Positions 1-9,596 of a stretch of DNA of 64,000 nucleotides are shown here, one piece after another (within the stretch, counting starts at the first letter, position 1; each line of letters begins with the position of its first letter). Under the pieces are notes generated by a model. The model was not told the DNA's origin and did no database searches. It worked only from the letters and a program-made list of their open reading frames with translations. The DNA comes from Candidatus Anammoxibacter sp. (GTDB lineage: Bacteria > Planctomycetota > Brocadiia > Brocadiales > Anammoxibacteraceae), in the NCBI GenBank assembly GCA_021777105.1, contig JAIQZQ010000046.1:1-64000 (forward strand). The letters are read 5' to 3'. Made by a program: the position numbers and the translations under genes.

Positions 1-263
1 AACAATTAAATACATGAAAAGTGATTAGAAATTAATCAAAAACGGAAAATATTTTCTATTCTAACCAGAGTTAGGGCACAGGAGGTTTTTCGGCCAAAAT
101 TTTCAAACAAAATTACCCTTTCCGCAACAGATACTACGTAGAAATGTAGAAAAATATTAACAAAGAAAGTGTCATTTAACATGAAACATTGCTATGTTTT
201 ACTGTTTATTAAATGCCGTTAAGTAATTTAACAACATTTAATAAATAAGAAAGAAGGCGTGAA

Positions 264-566
264 ATGGATAAAAAGAGACAACATTCTAAAAAGGGCGAGT
301 CGTATACTTGTAAAACTTGCGGGAATATTTCCAGTTCAAAAGGGCATTTATGCTCTCCAATACCTCAGGAAAAGACAACCGTTTGCATGATTTGCGGAAA
401 AATTGATTGCAATGCCGAGCATGTTTGTTCTCCAAAAGTTTTGCAAGTTAAATATTCGTGCAAAAATTGCGGGAGGTCTTCTATTGCTAAAAATGTGCTA
501 TGTTCGCCTGTGAAAATAACACAAGGCAAAGGAAAAACGGCAAAAAAGGAGATTGCCGCGGTATGA
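264..566 (+). CDS. Small triple-CxxC zinc-ribbon-like protein
   Basis: A 100-residue Lys-rich protein of unknown function. It contains three tandem copies of a short motif, each CxxCG followed after 8-9 residues by (V/L)CSP: YTCKTCG...LCSP, TVCMICG...VCSP and YSCKNCG...LCSP. Three Cys per repeat suggests a metal (probably Zn) site, possibly built by neighbouring repeats. An AAGAAGG-type ribosome binding site precedes the ATG. It lies 51 bp upstream of a peroxiredoxin on the same strand, so a redox or stress link is possible but inferred only from position. There is no signal peptide, so it is probably cytoplasmic. Confidence 0.7.
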   Translation: MDKKRQHSKKGESYTCKTCGNISSSKGHLCSPIPQEKTTVCMICGKIDCNAEHVCSPKVLQVKYSCKNCGRSSIAKNVLCSPVKITQGKGKTAKKEIAAV

Positions 567-617
567 TGTTTTTTTACAAAATGAATTTATAGAAACGCTA
601 TTGCGGGAGATTATATT

Positions 618-1205
618 ATGAATGCACAAGTTCAACAACCAGCCCCTGAATTTAAAACAGCGGCTGTAGCAGGTTCTGAGTTAAAGGAAATTTCCCTTTC
701 TGATTTTAAAGGAAAGTGGCTTGTATTGTTTTTTTATCCTTTGGACTTTACATTTGTGTGTCCAACGGAAATCATTGCTTTTAATGATAAGCTGGATGAG
801 TTTAAAAAATTGAATGCTGAAGTGGTTGGATGCTCGGTGGATAGCCAATTTTCACATTTAGCCTGGAAATCAATGCCTAGAAATAAGGGTGGATTGGGTG
901 ATATATCATTTCCTCTTCTGGCGGATTTAGATAAAAGCATTGCCTGTGACTATGAAGTGTTGCTGGATGCCGGGATTGCCCTTCGTGGTGTTTTTATTAT
1001 TGACCCAAATGGGATAATTCGGTTTAAACTGGTTCATGATCTTGGTATTGGCAGGAATCCAGATGAGATTTTAAGAGTTTTAGCCGCTATTCAGCATGTC
1101 GAAAAAAGCGGCGAAGTTTGCCCGGCAAACTGGGTCCCCGGCGGGAAGTGCATGAAACCGGACCCTGTTGGTTCTCAAGAGTATTTTTCAACAATTAATG
1201 ATTAA
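618..1205 (+). CDS. Typical 2-Cys peroxiredoxin (AhpC/Prx1 type)
   Basis: A thiol peroxidase reducing H2O2 and organic peroxides. The peroxidatic Cys48 lies in FTFVCPTE and the resolving Cys168 in GEVCPANW, the arrangement of the typical 2-Cys class, which forms a disulfide-linked homodimer. At 195 aa the length is normal for the family. A GGGAG ribosome binding site precedes the ATG. The C-terminus lacks the helix ending that makes eukaryotic Prx easily over-oxidised. No AhpF-like reductase is adjacent, so thioredoxin is the likely electron donor (inference). It sits just before the ETF/ETF-QO block, whose flavoproteins can generate peroxide. Confidence 0.95.
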   Translation: MNAQVQQPAPEFKTAAVAGSELKEISLSDFKGKWLVLFFYPLDFTFVCPTEIIAFNDKLDEFKKLNAEVVGCSVDSQFSHLAWKSMPRNKGGLGDISFPLLADLDKSIACDYEVLLDAGIALRGVFIIDPNGIIRFKLVHDLGIGRNPDEILRVLAAIQHVEKSGEVCPANWVPGGKCMKPDPVGSQEYFSTIND

Positions 1206-1442
1206 ATAAATTAGTCCATACTGTTAATTCAAACTTTTTTTATGGAATGTTATTCTCATAAAGGCTTTGTCTAAGCGCCGACTGTTGAATACACAGCACA
1301 GCTTAAGCTCTGTTTTCGGAATGGTTTATTAGCTTAACAATCAAGCTAAAATGAAAAAGACTACCTAATTTAATCCATACCGTAAACTTGCGCGCAAAGG
1401 TTGTTAATGTGCTTCTCTATTGGTAAATAGGTTGGTGAGATT

Positions 1443-3524
1443 ATGAATTATATTGTTTTGGTTAAACAAGTTCCTGACGTTACTCAAATTACAGGGAATG
1501 TTTTTAATCCTGAAACCGGAAATCTTAATAGAGGCGCTTTGCCAAGTGTAATTAATAAGCTTGATGCGGATGCTTTAGCTTTTACAGACAAAATGAGACA
1601 ATACTCGCCGGGGAGAATTGTTTGCCTTACAATGGGCCCTCCCATGGCGGTTGAAGTTCTGAAATACGCCTTGAGTAGATGCGCGGATAGCGCTGTGTTG
1701 CTGACGGATAGGGCGTTAGGCGGTTCAGATACCCCTTCAACTGCAAACCCGTTAGCTTACGCCATTCGCAGGATATCAAAAGATATGTTTTCCGATAAAC
1801 ATGATTTTGTTGTAATATCCGGTATGCAATCTGTTGACGGCGATACCGCGCAAGTTCCCCCGCAAATAGCCGCCGAACTGGAAATCCCTTGTATTGCTTA
1901 CGCTACGGATTTTGAATTTTTAGAAGGCAAGTTCTGTATATCAACCATTGTTTCAGGTGGAAATCAGGTAGTGAGGCCGGCAAAGTTTCCTTGTATAATT
2001 ACAGTCGCCGATTATAAGCGGCAACTGTTTGCATCGTTTAGCCGGTCCAGATGGGCAAATAAGTTTAAGGTCATTAACTGGTCCGCGCAGGATATAAAAC
2101 CCACACTCTTTGGTTACCCCGGATCCAGAACAATGGTGACAAAGGTTTTTCCTCCGCCAAAAAGCTCGCGAAAAAATAAACATGTCACGAACATCAATTC
2201 ATTTATCTCGGAACTTGTGGAGGATTTTAGAAATGGCGGAAGCAGCTCCCAATATGTTCCGCTGGAAAAAGAATATACCTTGCCCTTAAATAGAACCGGA
2301 GGGGTATTTAATAGGAGCTATGAGACCTCTAACAAAGATATAGACGCGTTTAATCAAATTAGCCATGCTTTTTCTAAACTTAGAATAAAAGAGATAGATC
2401 AGGTTAATGAATCCTTGCCGGAAAAGTTAAATAAGATCCTTAACAGTAAAATTTCCAATAATAAATTAAAGGAGATGCTGGAAGGTCTAAAATCAATTCA
2501 GCCTAAATATACAGGAGATGTTTGGGTCATTGCTGAACATGACGGTGAAAAGATTGCCGATGTAACCGCCGAACTCCTTGGCAAGGCCGTGGATTTGGCG
2601 AAATCGCTTAAAGTGCGTGTAGGCTGTGTTATTGCTGGATATATGAGCAGGCATCTGACAAAGGAGATTATAGCGTATGGAGCTGATAATGTTTATGTTA
2701 TAGACAATAAGATATTAGAGCATTTTAGACCGGAACCTTATAAAAAAGCGATTGCCGATACGATTAAAAGATATAAACCCCAGATTGTATTGTCAGGCGC
2801 TACGCCTCAGGGTAGAGTTCTAACTCCAATGATCGCATACATTCTTAATTGTGGATTAACCGCTGATTGCACAAGATTGGATATTAGAGATAATACAAGG
2901 CGCGGTGATATAGCAATATTGATGCAAACGCGGCCCGCGTTGGGGGGCAATGTAATGGCGACTATTTGCGCAAAGGATTCAAAGTTGCAAATGGCCACCG
3001 CCAGGCCTGGAGTTATGAAAAAGAAGCTTCCGGATTTTTCAAGAACAGGACGAATTATATCAAATAATATTGAGCTTAGCGAGTCAGATATTGGATATGA
3101 CATTATTAGCTCTGAATTAAGTAGTGAAATGCCAGATCTAAGCAGCTCCGATGTGATTGTATCAGGCGGTAGAGGTCTGAGAAATAAAGATAAATTTAAT
3201 AAGATATTGCGCGAGATGGTTTCAAGTTTAGCGAAAAAACTTGGGCGCCCCGTTGAATATGGCGCATCAAGAGCCGCCGTGGAACATGGTTTTATTGGAC
3301 GGCCGCATCAGGTTGGGCAAACCGGGACGGCCGTCAGCCCCAAATTATATATTGCCATAGGCATTTCCGGGGCCATTCAGCACATAATCGGCATTGAAAA
3401 CGCTGATATAATTGTCGCAATAAATTCTGATCCAAAAGCTCCGATTTTTAAATACTCTGATTATTATGTTATAGGCGCCGCTGAAGAAATTGTCCCTCGC
3501 ATAACTGATGCTCTAAAAAACTGA
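1443..3524 (+). CDS. Fused electron transfer flavoprotein, EtfB-EtfA
   Basis: A single 693-residue polypeptide carrying both ETF subunits. Residues 1 to about 255 are the beta subunit (start MNYIVLVKQVPD, GxQSVDGDTAQVPPQIA region). A less conserved linker follows to about 350. The alpha subunit then runs to the end, with the C-terminal FAD domain (VSGGRGL, then GASRAAVE, GQTGTAVSPKLY, ISGAIQH). ETF takes electrons from acyl-CoA dehydrogenases and passes them to ETF:quinone oxidoreductase, which is encoded 59 bp downstream. Separate subunits are the norm, so the fusion in B-A order is notable. There is no ferredoxin insertion at the alpha N-terminus. Confidence 0.93.
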   Translation: MNYIVLVKQVPDVTQITGNVFNPETGNLNRGALPSVINKLDADALAFTDKMRQYSPGRIVCLTMGPPMAVEVLKYALSRCADSAVLLTDRALGGSDTPSTANPLAYAIRRISKDMFSDKHDFVVISGMQSVDGDTAQVPPQIAAELEIPCIAYATDFEFLEGKFCISTIVSGGNQVVRPAKFPCIITVADYKRQLFASFSRSRWANKFKVINWSAQDIKPTLFGYPGSRTMVTKVFPPPKSSRKNKHVTNINSFISELVEDFRNGGSSSQYVPLEKEYTLPLNRTGGVFNRSYETSNKDIDAFNQISHAFSKLRIKEIDQVNESLPEKLNKILNSKISNNKLKEMLEGLKSIQPKYTGDVWVIAEHDGEKIADVTAELLGKAVDLAKSLKVRVGCVIAGYMSRHLTKEIIAYGADNVYVIDNKILEHFRPEPYKKAIADTIKRYKPQIVLSGATPQGRVLTPMIAYILNCGLTADCTRLDIRDNTRRGDIAILMQTRPALGGNVMATICAKDSKLQMATARPGVMKKKLPDFSRTGRIISNNIELSESDIGYDIISSELSSEMPDLSSSDVIVSGGRGLRNKDKFNKILREMVSSLAKKLGRPVEYGASRAAVEHGFIGRPHQVGQTGTAVSPKLYIAIGISGAIQHIIGIENADIIVAINSDPKAPIFKYSDYYVIGAAEEIVPRITDALKN

Positions 3525-3583
3525 TTATGGTTGCGCGGGATTTAAATCTGATTAACGGAAAAGAGAGAAGGTTCGTATAAATT

Positions 3584-5278
3584 ATGATTTCAACAAATAA
3601 GAACCATGACCATGTTTCCGCGCTTGTTGTCGGCGGCGGGCCTGCCGGCTTGTCCGCCGCAATAGCCGTTAAGAATGAAAATAAGGATATTGATGTGGCT
3701 GTTTTAGAAAAAGGAAACGCCATTGGAAATCATAATCTATCAGGGGCCGTAATTGAGTTTCAGTCTTTAAAATGTTTGCTTGATACGGCCAAACCGGATT
3801 GGCATGAAATTAAAGGAGCTGAAAATCTTTTCTCAAGAAAGGTTAACTCAGATGATGTTTGGTTTTTCTGGGGAAAGAAACATTTTATAAATTTAACCCC
3901 GGTTATCAAGATAAGTAAACAGCTAAGGATGTCATTTGGAGGAATGGATAATTACGGCAACCTTATTGTTTCAATAAGCGAGTTAACAAGGTTTTTAAGT
4001 GAAGTAGCGTTGGCGCTGGGCGTTGAAATATACACTGGGTTTGGCGTTAAGGAAATCATATACGACAAAACAAGCAAAAGAGCCGGCGGCGCTGCGCTGG
4101 TTGATCAAGGGGTAGATAAAGAAGGCCGCAAACAATCAAATTATGTTAAAGGCGATGAAATAAAAGCTGATATTATTATTCTGGCGGAAGGCGCAAGTGG
4201 TTTGGCGACAGAGGATTTTGTTATAAAAGCTGGGCTTAAACGTGAAATTAACCAAGTCTTTTCAGTCGGCGTTAAACAAATTATTAAAGTAAGTGAAGAT
4301 AATTATAGACATTTTGGAGAAAACAGGGCGTTGCACACCATGGGTTATCCGTTATGGTCTCCGATAGTCGGCCCCGGCATTTTTGGAGGTGGATTTGCCT
4401 ATAGTTACGGCAAAGATCAAATCGCTATCGGGATAATAGCGGGAGCGGACTGGGAATATTATAATTTTAATCCGCAAAAAGCGCTTGAAGAATATAAAAA
4501 TCATTCATATATAAAACAATTTATTGAAGGTGGAGAAGTCATTGAAGACGGCGTTAAAATTATACCGGAAGGGGGATATTACGCAATTCCGCGTTATCAT
4601 CAACTATCTCCGGACGGCAAAGCAACTAATACAATAGGCTATAACAATGTATTGATAGTTGGCGACAGCGCGGGTTTAGTGAATATGCATAAAATGAAAG
4701 GCATGCATCTTGCTGTTGAGTCAGGCATGTTTGCGGGCAAAGCCGCCGCGCAATGTATTGGGCGGCCAAACAATGCCGCGCGTGTTTATACTAAACTCCT
4801 TGATCAAAGCCAGGTTATGAAAGAGATGAAGTCCGCTAAAAATTTCAGATCAATAATAGCAAGGTTTGGTCAGATAACAGGGCCCTTATTCTCTATGATA
4901 GGCAAATTTTTGCCTAAGATTGATATAGGGAAAGATAGCAAATCAATGAAGGAAACCAAGTTTAAATATGATAACGACGATGCTTACGACAAGGCAACCT
5001 TTGCTTCATTGGCCGGAGTGGAGCATCGTGAAGACCAACCTTCCCATTTGAGTATAATTGATAACAATGTTTGTAATAATGAGTGCGAGCCGCGTTTTGA
5101 AAGGCCTTGCATAGGGTTTTGCCCGGCTGGAGTATATGACATAATCAATGGGGAGACTGTCCCTGTAAATCCGTCAAATTGCCTTCATTGCAAAACGTGT
5201 CTGATAAAATGTCCATATGACAACATAGGATGGACGGTTCCTGAAGGCGGGGGCGGCCCTAAGTATAAATTTATGTGA
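3584..5278 (+). CDS. Electron transfer flavoprotein:quinone oxidoreductase (ETF-QO)
   Basis: A 564-aa membrane-associated flavo/iron-sulfur enzyme that reoxidises reduced ETF and reduces quinone. The N-terminal dinucleotide-binding GGGPAGLSAA motif is at about residue 17. A GDSAGLVN segment of the FAD domain lies in the middle. The C-terminal ferredoxin-like domain has the four cluster Cys in CxGFCPAG and NCLHCKTCLIKCP, and the protein ends in the hallmark DNIGWTVPEGGGGP. Length and domain order match the mitochondrial-type ETF-QO. It lies between fused EtfBA and a ferritin-like gene (10-bp gap) and probably shares their operon, linking acyl-CoA oxidation to the respiratory chain. Confidence 0.95.
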   Translation: MISTNKNHDHVSALVVGGGPAGLSAAIAVKNENKDIDVAVLEKGNAIGNHNLSGAVIEFQSLKCLLDTAKPDWHEIKGAENLFSRKVNSDDVWFFWGKKHFINLTPVIKISKQLRMSFGGMDNYGNLIVSISELTRFLSEVALALGVEIYTGFGVKEIIYDKTSKRAGGAALVDQGVDKEGRKQSNYVKGDEIKADIIILAEGASGLATEDFVIKAGLKREINQVFSVGVKQIIKVSEDNYRHFGENRALHTMGYPLWSPIVGPGIFGGGFAYSYGKDQIAIGIIAGADWEYYNFNPQKALEEYKNHSYIKQFIEGGEVIEDGVKIIPEGGYYAIPRYHQLSPDGKATNTIGYNNVLIVGDSAGLVNMHKMKGMHLAVESGMFAGKAAAQCIGRPNNAARVYTKLLDQSQVMKEMKSAKNFRSIIARFGQITGPLFSMIGKFLPKIDIGKDSKSMKETKFKYDNDDAYDKATFASLAGVEHREDQPSHLSIIDNNVCNNECEPRFERPCIGFCPAGVYDIINGETVPVNPSNCLHCKTCLIKCPYDNIGWTVPEGGGGPKYKFM

Positions 5279-5288
5279 GGAGTATAAA

Positions 5289-6194
5289 ATGGAAGATATA
5301 GAAAAAAATTGTCTTGATGATTTAGAAAAACAGATACTCAATGAAGAGATTTCATACCAATTTTACGAAAAAGCCGTTAACTCTGTCGAATTTATTGCTC
5401 CTCAAAAACAGTTTAAAGAGATGATGTGGGAAGAGTTTAATCATGTTAGGGCGCTGCGAGACATGTACGCAGAAATGGTGGGAAATAAACAAATCACATA
5501 CAATGCCGAAGAACATGGCGGGATAGCATTGCCGTCAAAAGAGTTAAATGCTGAAGTTGCGTTGGATATCGGCATAAAAGAAGAGGTGGAAAGTATACAT
5601 AAATACAAAACATTGATTATGAAATATAAAGATCATAAAATATCTGAATTTTTTAATAAATTATTAGAGGATGAAAAACATCATTTGTCAAATTGGGAAA
5701 AAGCGCAAATTGAATATATTGCGACAAAACCCAAACAATCCGGCAAACAGGAAAAATTTCCGTCATACAGTTTTACATCATCCGATATAGTTGCTATCGG
5801 CGCTGCTGTAAAATATTGGGGCAAATATCGCTTGTGGTTTTTAAGTAAAGTAAAGATGTTGCATAATTTTAAATTGAGAGATTCCATGATATCTATTATA
5901 GAAAGTGAAAATGGATATACCGAATTGCTTGGAAATGAATACTTCCGTTTAAAGGGGGCTAAACCAGGTGAAGATACTGAAATGTCCGACAGCTTTGAGG
6001 TTGGCTCTAATAAAAAAAATATAGACAACAAAGAAATTATTGAACAAATTATAAATGAAGAGAAAGCTTGTCTGACAAGATTTTGCGATTGGGTAAGAAT
6101 GTGCGCAAATTCGCAATTAGCAAAGATCTTGTTGGAAATCGTGGAAAACAAGCGTAATCATTTAAAACAATGGGTTGAAATCGGCGCCGGCTAG
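5289..6194 (+). CDS. Tandem ferritin-like (rubrerythrin-related) protein
   Basis: A 301-aa, mainly helical protein with two ferritin-like halves. Residues 1-150 keep diiron-type ligands: Glu in NEEISYQFYEKA, then EEFNHVR, then EEVESIHKY and EDEKHHLSNWE. The second half (about 170-301) repeats the fold (INEEKACLTRF, ENKRNHLKQWVE), but the second ExxH Glu is Lys and the first-helix-pair His is lost, so it probably cannot bind a full diiron centre. No rubredoxin domain is present. It is translated 10 bp after ETF-QO with a GAGGAG ribosome binding site. A role in peroxide scavenging or iron handling beside the flavoproteins is inferred. Confidence 0.75.
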   Translation: MEDIEKNCLDDLEKQILNEEISYQFYEKAVNSVEFIAPQKQFKEMMWEEFNHVRALRDMYAEMVGNKQITYNAEEHGGIALPSKELNAEVALDIGIKEEVESIHKYKTLIMKYKDHKISEFFNKLLEDEKHHLSNWEKAQIEYIATKPKQSGKQEKFPSYSFTSSDIVAIGAAVKYWGKYRLWFLSKVKMLHNFKLRDSMISIIESENGYTELLGNEYFRLKGAKPGEDTEMSDSFEVGSNKKNIDNKEIIEQIINEEKACLTRFCDWVRMCANSQLAKILLEIVENKRNHLKQWVEIGAG

Positions 6195-6635
6195 TATGTA
6201 AGTTGGGTAGGGCGAAGCGAAACCCTACATTCAAAAGAAACAAACCAAATCTAATGCGTGTAGGGATGGCTTTAGCCTCCCATTTTATAGATACATTTAA
6301 AAAAACAAATACAAAAGCAAAAAAACAGATTGCACAGATAAAATAAAACAGATACAGAATCGCTTCGCGATGATTTATCGCTTCCAGATGTTCCCGCATG
6401 GTTTTTCCGCCAATGCCGCTCTTTATTTTTATACCTATTTTATAAACACCTTATTTTCAATTTTAAACCTCTAATGATTAATCACATGTAACCTTTTCAG
6501 AGGATTTGAATTGGAAACAGCAAGCGTTTATTGCGTTTCCATTTGACATTTGTGATAATCAAATGCCGGCTTGTTCGCATCCATGAGCAAATAGGCGAGT
6601 TCCGGGTAGACTTTTAGGTATAATTCAGATTAAAA
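6195..6635. other. Intergenic region with hairpins and a Fic remnant
   Basis: No intact gene is seen. Two short imperfect inverted repeats follow the ferritin-like gene: GTAGGG..CCCTAC around 6208-6231, and GGGA-GGCT/AGCC-TCCC around 6262-6280. They could end the upstream transcript. A gene fragment on the minus strand is listed separately at 6350-6411. Confidence 0.5.
6350..6411 (-). pseudogene. Remnant of a Fic-family gene
   Basis: Read on the minus strand, this stretch encodes GKTMREHLEAINHREAILYL, nearly identical to residues of the intact Fic protein at 10505-11245 (KTMREHLEAINHHEAILYL). The DNA is also clearly alike, with most of about 62 positions matching. Nothing resembling the rest of the gene flanks it, so this is a decayed second copy or a recombination scar. 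Confidence 0.75.
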
Positions 6636-6713
6636 TAGCCATATTTATAGTTTAGCACGAGAAAAATCGAAGTTGATTTTTTGAATTCTCGTGCTAAACT
6701 GTAAATATGGCTA
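6636..6713. repeat. 28-bp inverted repeat overlapping an ATPase start codon
   Basis: Left arm 6636-6663 and right arm 6686-6713 are complementary over 28 positions with a single G-T wobble, separated by a 22-nt spacer. The right arm contains the ATG (6707) of the DUF4143 ATPase. In RNA it would sequester the start codon in a long hairpin. In DNA it could be an operator or a mobile-element end. I found no second copy near the 3' end of the gene. Confidence 0.85.
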
Positions 6714-7987
6714 ATATTTCAATAAAAAGAAAACTTCTTACTGATATTAAAGAGCATCTTTCACGCAAAGAGATTACTCTTATTGTTGGGCCGCGACAGG
6801 CCGGTAAAACAACTTTAATTATGGGTGTAAAGGAGTATCTTGATAGACGCGGGGATAAAACTCTCTTTTTGAGCCTGGATTTTGAAAAAGATTCTGGGTT
6901 TTTTGCTTCTCAAAGCGCTTTAATCAGAAAGATCAAGCTGGAATTTGGCGAAGAGCGAGGTTTTGTCTTTATAGACGAAATTCAACGCAAGGAGAATGCC
7001 GGCCTTTTTTTAAAAGGCCTTTATGATCTTAATTTGCCGTATAAATTTATTGTATCAGGTTCCGGCAGCCTTGAATTAAAAGAGAACATACATGAATCGC
7101 TAATAGGCAGAAAAAGGGTTTTTGAATTAAACACAATTTCATTTGATGAGTTTATTGATTATAAAACGGGTTATAAATACGGGAACCGCCTGGTTGATCT
7201 CTTTGATGTTGAAAGAAATGAGACCATTGAATTATTAAAGGAGTATCTCAATTTTGGCGGTTATCCGCGCCAGATCGTTGAAACGGAAATATATGAGAAG
7301 GCAAGGATTGTTGATGAAATTTACCGGTCTTTATTGGAAAAAGATGTCGCGCATCTTTTAAAAGTGGAAAAGACAGAAGCATTTAGCCTTATGGTCAAAA
7401 TACTTGCCGGCCAGATAGGGGGTATGATAAATTACACTGAACTATCTTCAACAATAGGGGTGACGGTTCCAACAATAAAGAAATATCTCTGGTATGCTCA
7501 AAAGATATTTATTTTGCGCAATGCAAGCCCTTTTTACAGGAATATTAGAAAGGAGATTACAAAATCGCAAACAGCATATTTTTATGACGTAGGGCTCAGG
7601 AATTATTCTATAGGGCGTTTTGGGAACTTGACGTTGCCTTTTGACTTTGGATTTCCGTTTCAAAACCTTGTTTTTAACATATTAAAAAAGAAGTTGCGCT
7701 TTACTTCCGCTGAAATCTATTTTTGGCGTAGCAAGGACAAGGCCGAGGTAGACTTTGTAATAGATTTTGGCAATGAAGTTGTCCCCGTGGAAGTAAAATT
7801 CAAAGATTTTAAAGAACCAAAACTGGAACGCTCGTTCAGAAACTTTGTGTCAGTTTACCAACCACGCAAAGCCTGCGTAATAAATTTGAACTATAGCGGA
7901 GTTATCAAACTTGGCAAAACCGATGTGTATTTTATGCCTTATTATAAATTGATGTTTGACGGTGTGGATAGCTTAGGTCTTGTGTAA
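6707..7987 (+). CDS. AAA ATPase with DUF4143 domain
   Basis: A 426-aa protein of the large family of ATPases with a C-terminal DUF4143 domain, whose function is not established (often found in accessory DNA). Walker A is GPRQAGKTT (residues about 28-36) and Walker B is FIDEIQ (about 90). A SGSGSLELK sensor-like segment follows. The C-terminal domain carries YFWRSKDKAEVDFVID and VPVEVKFK, a PD-(D/E)xK-like nuclease-fold signature. Length is normal and the frame intact. The start codon sits in the long inverted repeat and no clear ribosome binding site is free, suggesting translational control by RNA structure (inference). Confidence 0.88.
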   Translation: MANISIKRKLLTDIKEHLSRKEITLIVGPRQAGKTTLIMGVKEYLDRRGDKTLFLSLDFEKDSGFFASQSALIRKIKLEFGEERGFVFIDEIQRKENAGLFLKGLYDLNLPYKFIVSGSGSLELKENIHESLIGRKRVFELNTISFDEFIDYKTGYKYGNRLVDLFDVERNETIELLKEYLNFGGYPRQIVETEIYEKARIVDEIYRSLLEKDVAHLLKVEKTEAFSLMVKILAGQIGGMINYTELSSTIGVTVPTIKKYLWYAQKIFILRNASPFYRNIRKEITKSQTAYFYDVGLRNYSIGRFGNLTLPFDFGFPFQNLVFNILKKKLRFTSAEIYFWRSKDKAEVDFVIDFGNEVVPVEVKFKDFKEPKLERSFRNFVSVYQPRKACVINLNYSGVIKLGKTDVYFMPYYKLMFDGVDSLGLV

Positions 7988-8331
7988 AAATAGATTGGGA
8001 CGTATTAACCTGGCACGATCTTTTTAAAAATGTCCTTATTGAGATTAACCTTTTCGCTCTCAAACCCCAGTTCTTACAACCACTCAGTTTATTGATGCCG
8101 TAAAAAAACATCTTGATATTGTTGTTAACGCAAACGAACTGAGAGATAGTTTAAAATATTTAAGATCCGGCAGTGGATTTCATAAATCCAGCGTAGGGTT
8201 TGATTTTTTAATAGGTGTAATACCGATTGTTGATGGGTTGACTTTTCAAAAGGGCATATAAAGCTGGGAAATAATATACTAAACCAGCGCGCGCTTTGTT
8301 TCTTTTAATTTTTTATTATGGAGATTTGAAT
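7988..8331. other. Intergenic region, possible gene remnant
   Basis: No gene is supported. An open stretch on the plus strand at about 8088-8261 reads FIDAVKKHLDIVVNANEL..., and another frame at 8010-8106 reads WHDLFKNVLIEINLFALK.... Neither has a start or a recognisable family. They may be pieces of one frameshifted gene, but I cannot identify it. Confidence 0.3.
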
Positions 8332-9441
8332 ATGAAATCGGTTTGCATGAATGGGCAAAAGAAATTGTTTTTGAAAAAAACTTTTATACCGGTATCGTTT
8401 ACATTTATTATAGCAATGCTATTTGGAGCTATTTTTTCTGGAACCGCCGCTTTTGCCCAGAATGGTTATGAAGTTGTTAAGAAAAAAGATTATGAGTACC
8501 GGATATTAAAAGAAGAGGGGCCGTTTAAAAACAAAATTGCCTGGGCATTTGATAAGCCCACTGGAGGCTCTGACTGCACAGGGCTTTTAGCCGGAAAGTT
8601 GAAAAAAGCTGAAAAGATCGTGTTTGCCAGTTATCGTCCCACTCATCCAAAAATAGTAAAAATATTAGATTCGTCAAACAAGACCTGGGGGGTGTATGAC
8701 GCAAACTATTGTAAAAAATGCGAATTTAAAAACAAAAATATAAAACCTATAAAACTTGGCGTTTATAATGAGAAAAGCAAACGCAAGTGGCTTGTGATGC
8801 ATCATAAATTCGCTGTGCTGAATTATAATAAAGATCAGGAGACCGGCAAAGAAGCCGTCCTTACCGGCAGTTTCAATTGGAATAAAGGAGCCGCCGCTCA
8901 CAATTACGAAAATATTATTTATATTAAAAGCAGAAAGGTTGCTGAAGCGTTTTGGAAAGAATATAAACGTGTCAAGGGTAAAGGCGCGGGAAACAAAGGA
9001 ATTGTGACCGACCGAACTGTTCAATGCGCGTTTAATGAATATTGCGGCGACCTGCTTGTGAAATATATAAAGAGCGCAACGAAAAGCATATACGTTGCTG
9101 TATGGACGGTAAGCCCTTCATCAAAAAAGAAGGTAAACCCGGTATACAACGAGCTTGTAAAAGCCGCTGCGCGCGGCGTCAAGGTTAAGCTCATAACCGA
9201 CGCTAATAAAGCTAAAGGAAGAGATTATGGCGATATTGAAGTGATCAGGGTTCATATGGACAAAGGCCACATGCATCATAAATTTATGGTAATTGACGGG
9301 CTATATGTTGTGTCGGGCAGCTTTAACTATGTGTATAAAGCCTTAAATGGAAACATTGAAAATGTTGCGGCCGTATGCAGCAAATCCATGGCTAAATCAT
9401 TTACCAACCACTGGAAAGGAATTCGCAAAATATTTAAATAA
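8332..9441 (+). CDS. Secreted phospholipase-D-like protein
   Basis: A 369-aa exported protein of the phospholipase D/nuclease superfamily. Two HKD-type motifs are present: HHKFAVL followed by TGSFNWNKGA (about residues 160-190), and HMHHKFMVIDG followed by SGSFNYVYKAL (about 310-335). Both catalytic His-Lys pairs are visible. The start was set at 8332 because a GGAG ribosome binding site lies 9 nt upstream and the following sequence is a clear Sec signal (KKLFLKK, hydrophobic core, cleavage after GTAAFA). Substrate (phospholipid or nucleic acid) cannot be told. The neighbours are accessory genes. Confidence 0.87.
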   Translation: MKSVCMNGQKKLFLKKTFIPVSFTFIIAMLFGAIFSGTAAFAQNGYEVVKKKDYEYRILKEEGPFKNKIAWAFDKPTGGSDCTGLLAGKLKKAEKIVFASYRPTHPKIVKILDSSNKTWGVYDANYCKKCEFKNKNIKPIKLGVYNEKSKRKWLVMHHKFAVLNYNKDQETGKEAVLTGSFNWNKGAAAHNYENIIYIKSRKVAEAFWKEYKRVKGKGAGNKGIVTDRTVQCAFNEYCGDLLVKYIKSATKSIYVAVWTVSPSSKKKVNPVYNELVKAAARGVKVKLITDANKAKGRDYGDIEVIRVHMDKGHMHHKFMVIDGLYVVSGSFNYVYKALNGNIENVAAVCSKSMAKSFTNHWKGIRKIFK

Positions 9442-9596
9442 GGGCAAAGTTGGGAAACTGCATATTCTTTTCATTATCAAGATATAAGTTGTAATTTGTT
9501 ATTCCGAAGCGTCAAGCAAAACGATATTAAGATGTTTTTACGTTCTGATTTGATAGGCCTAGCGGTATTTTGTTGGAGTTTAGCCTTTTCGCATCA

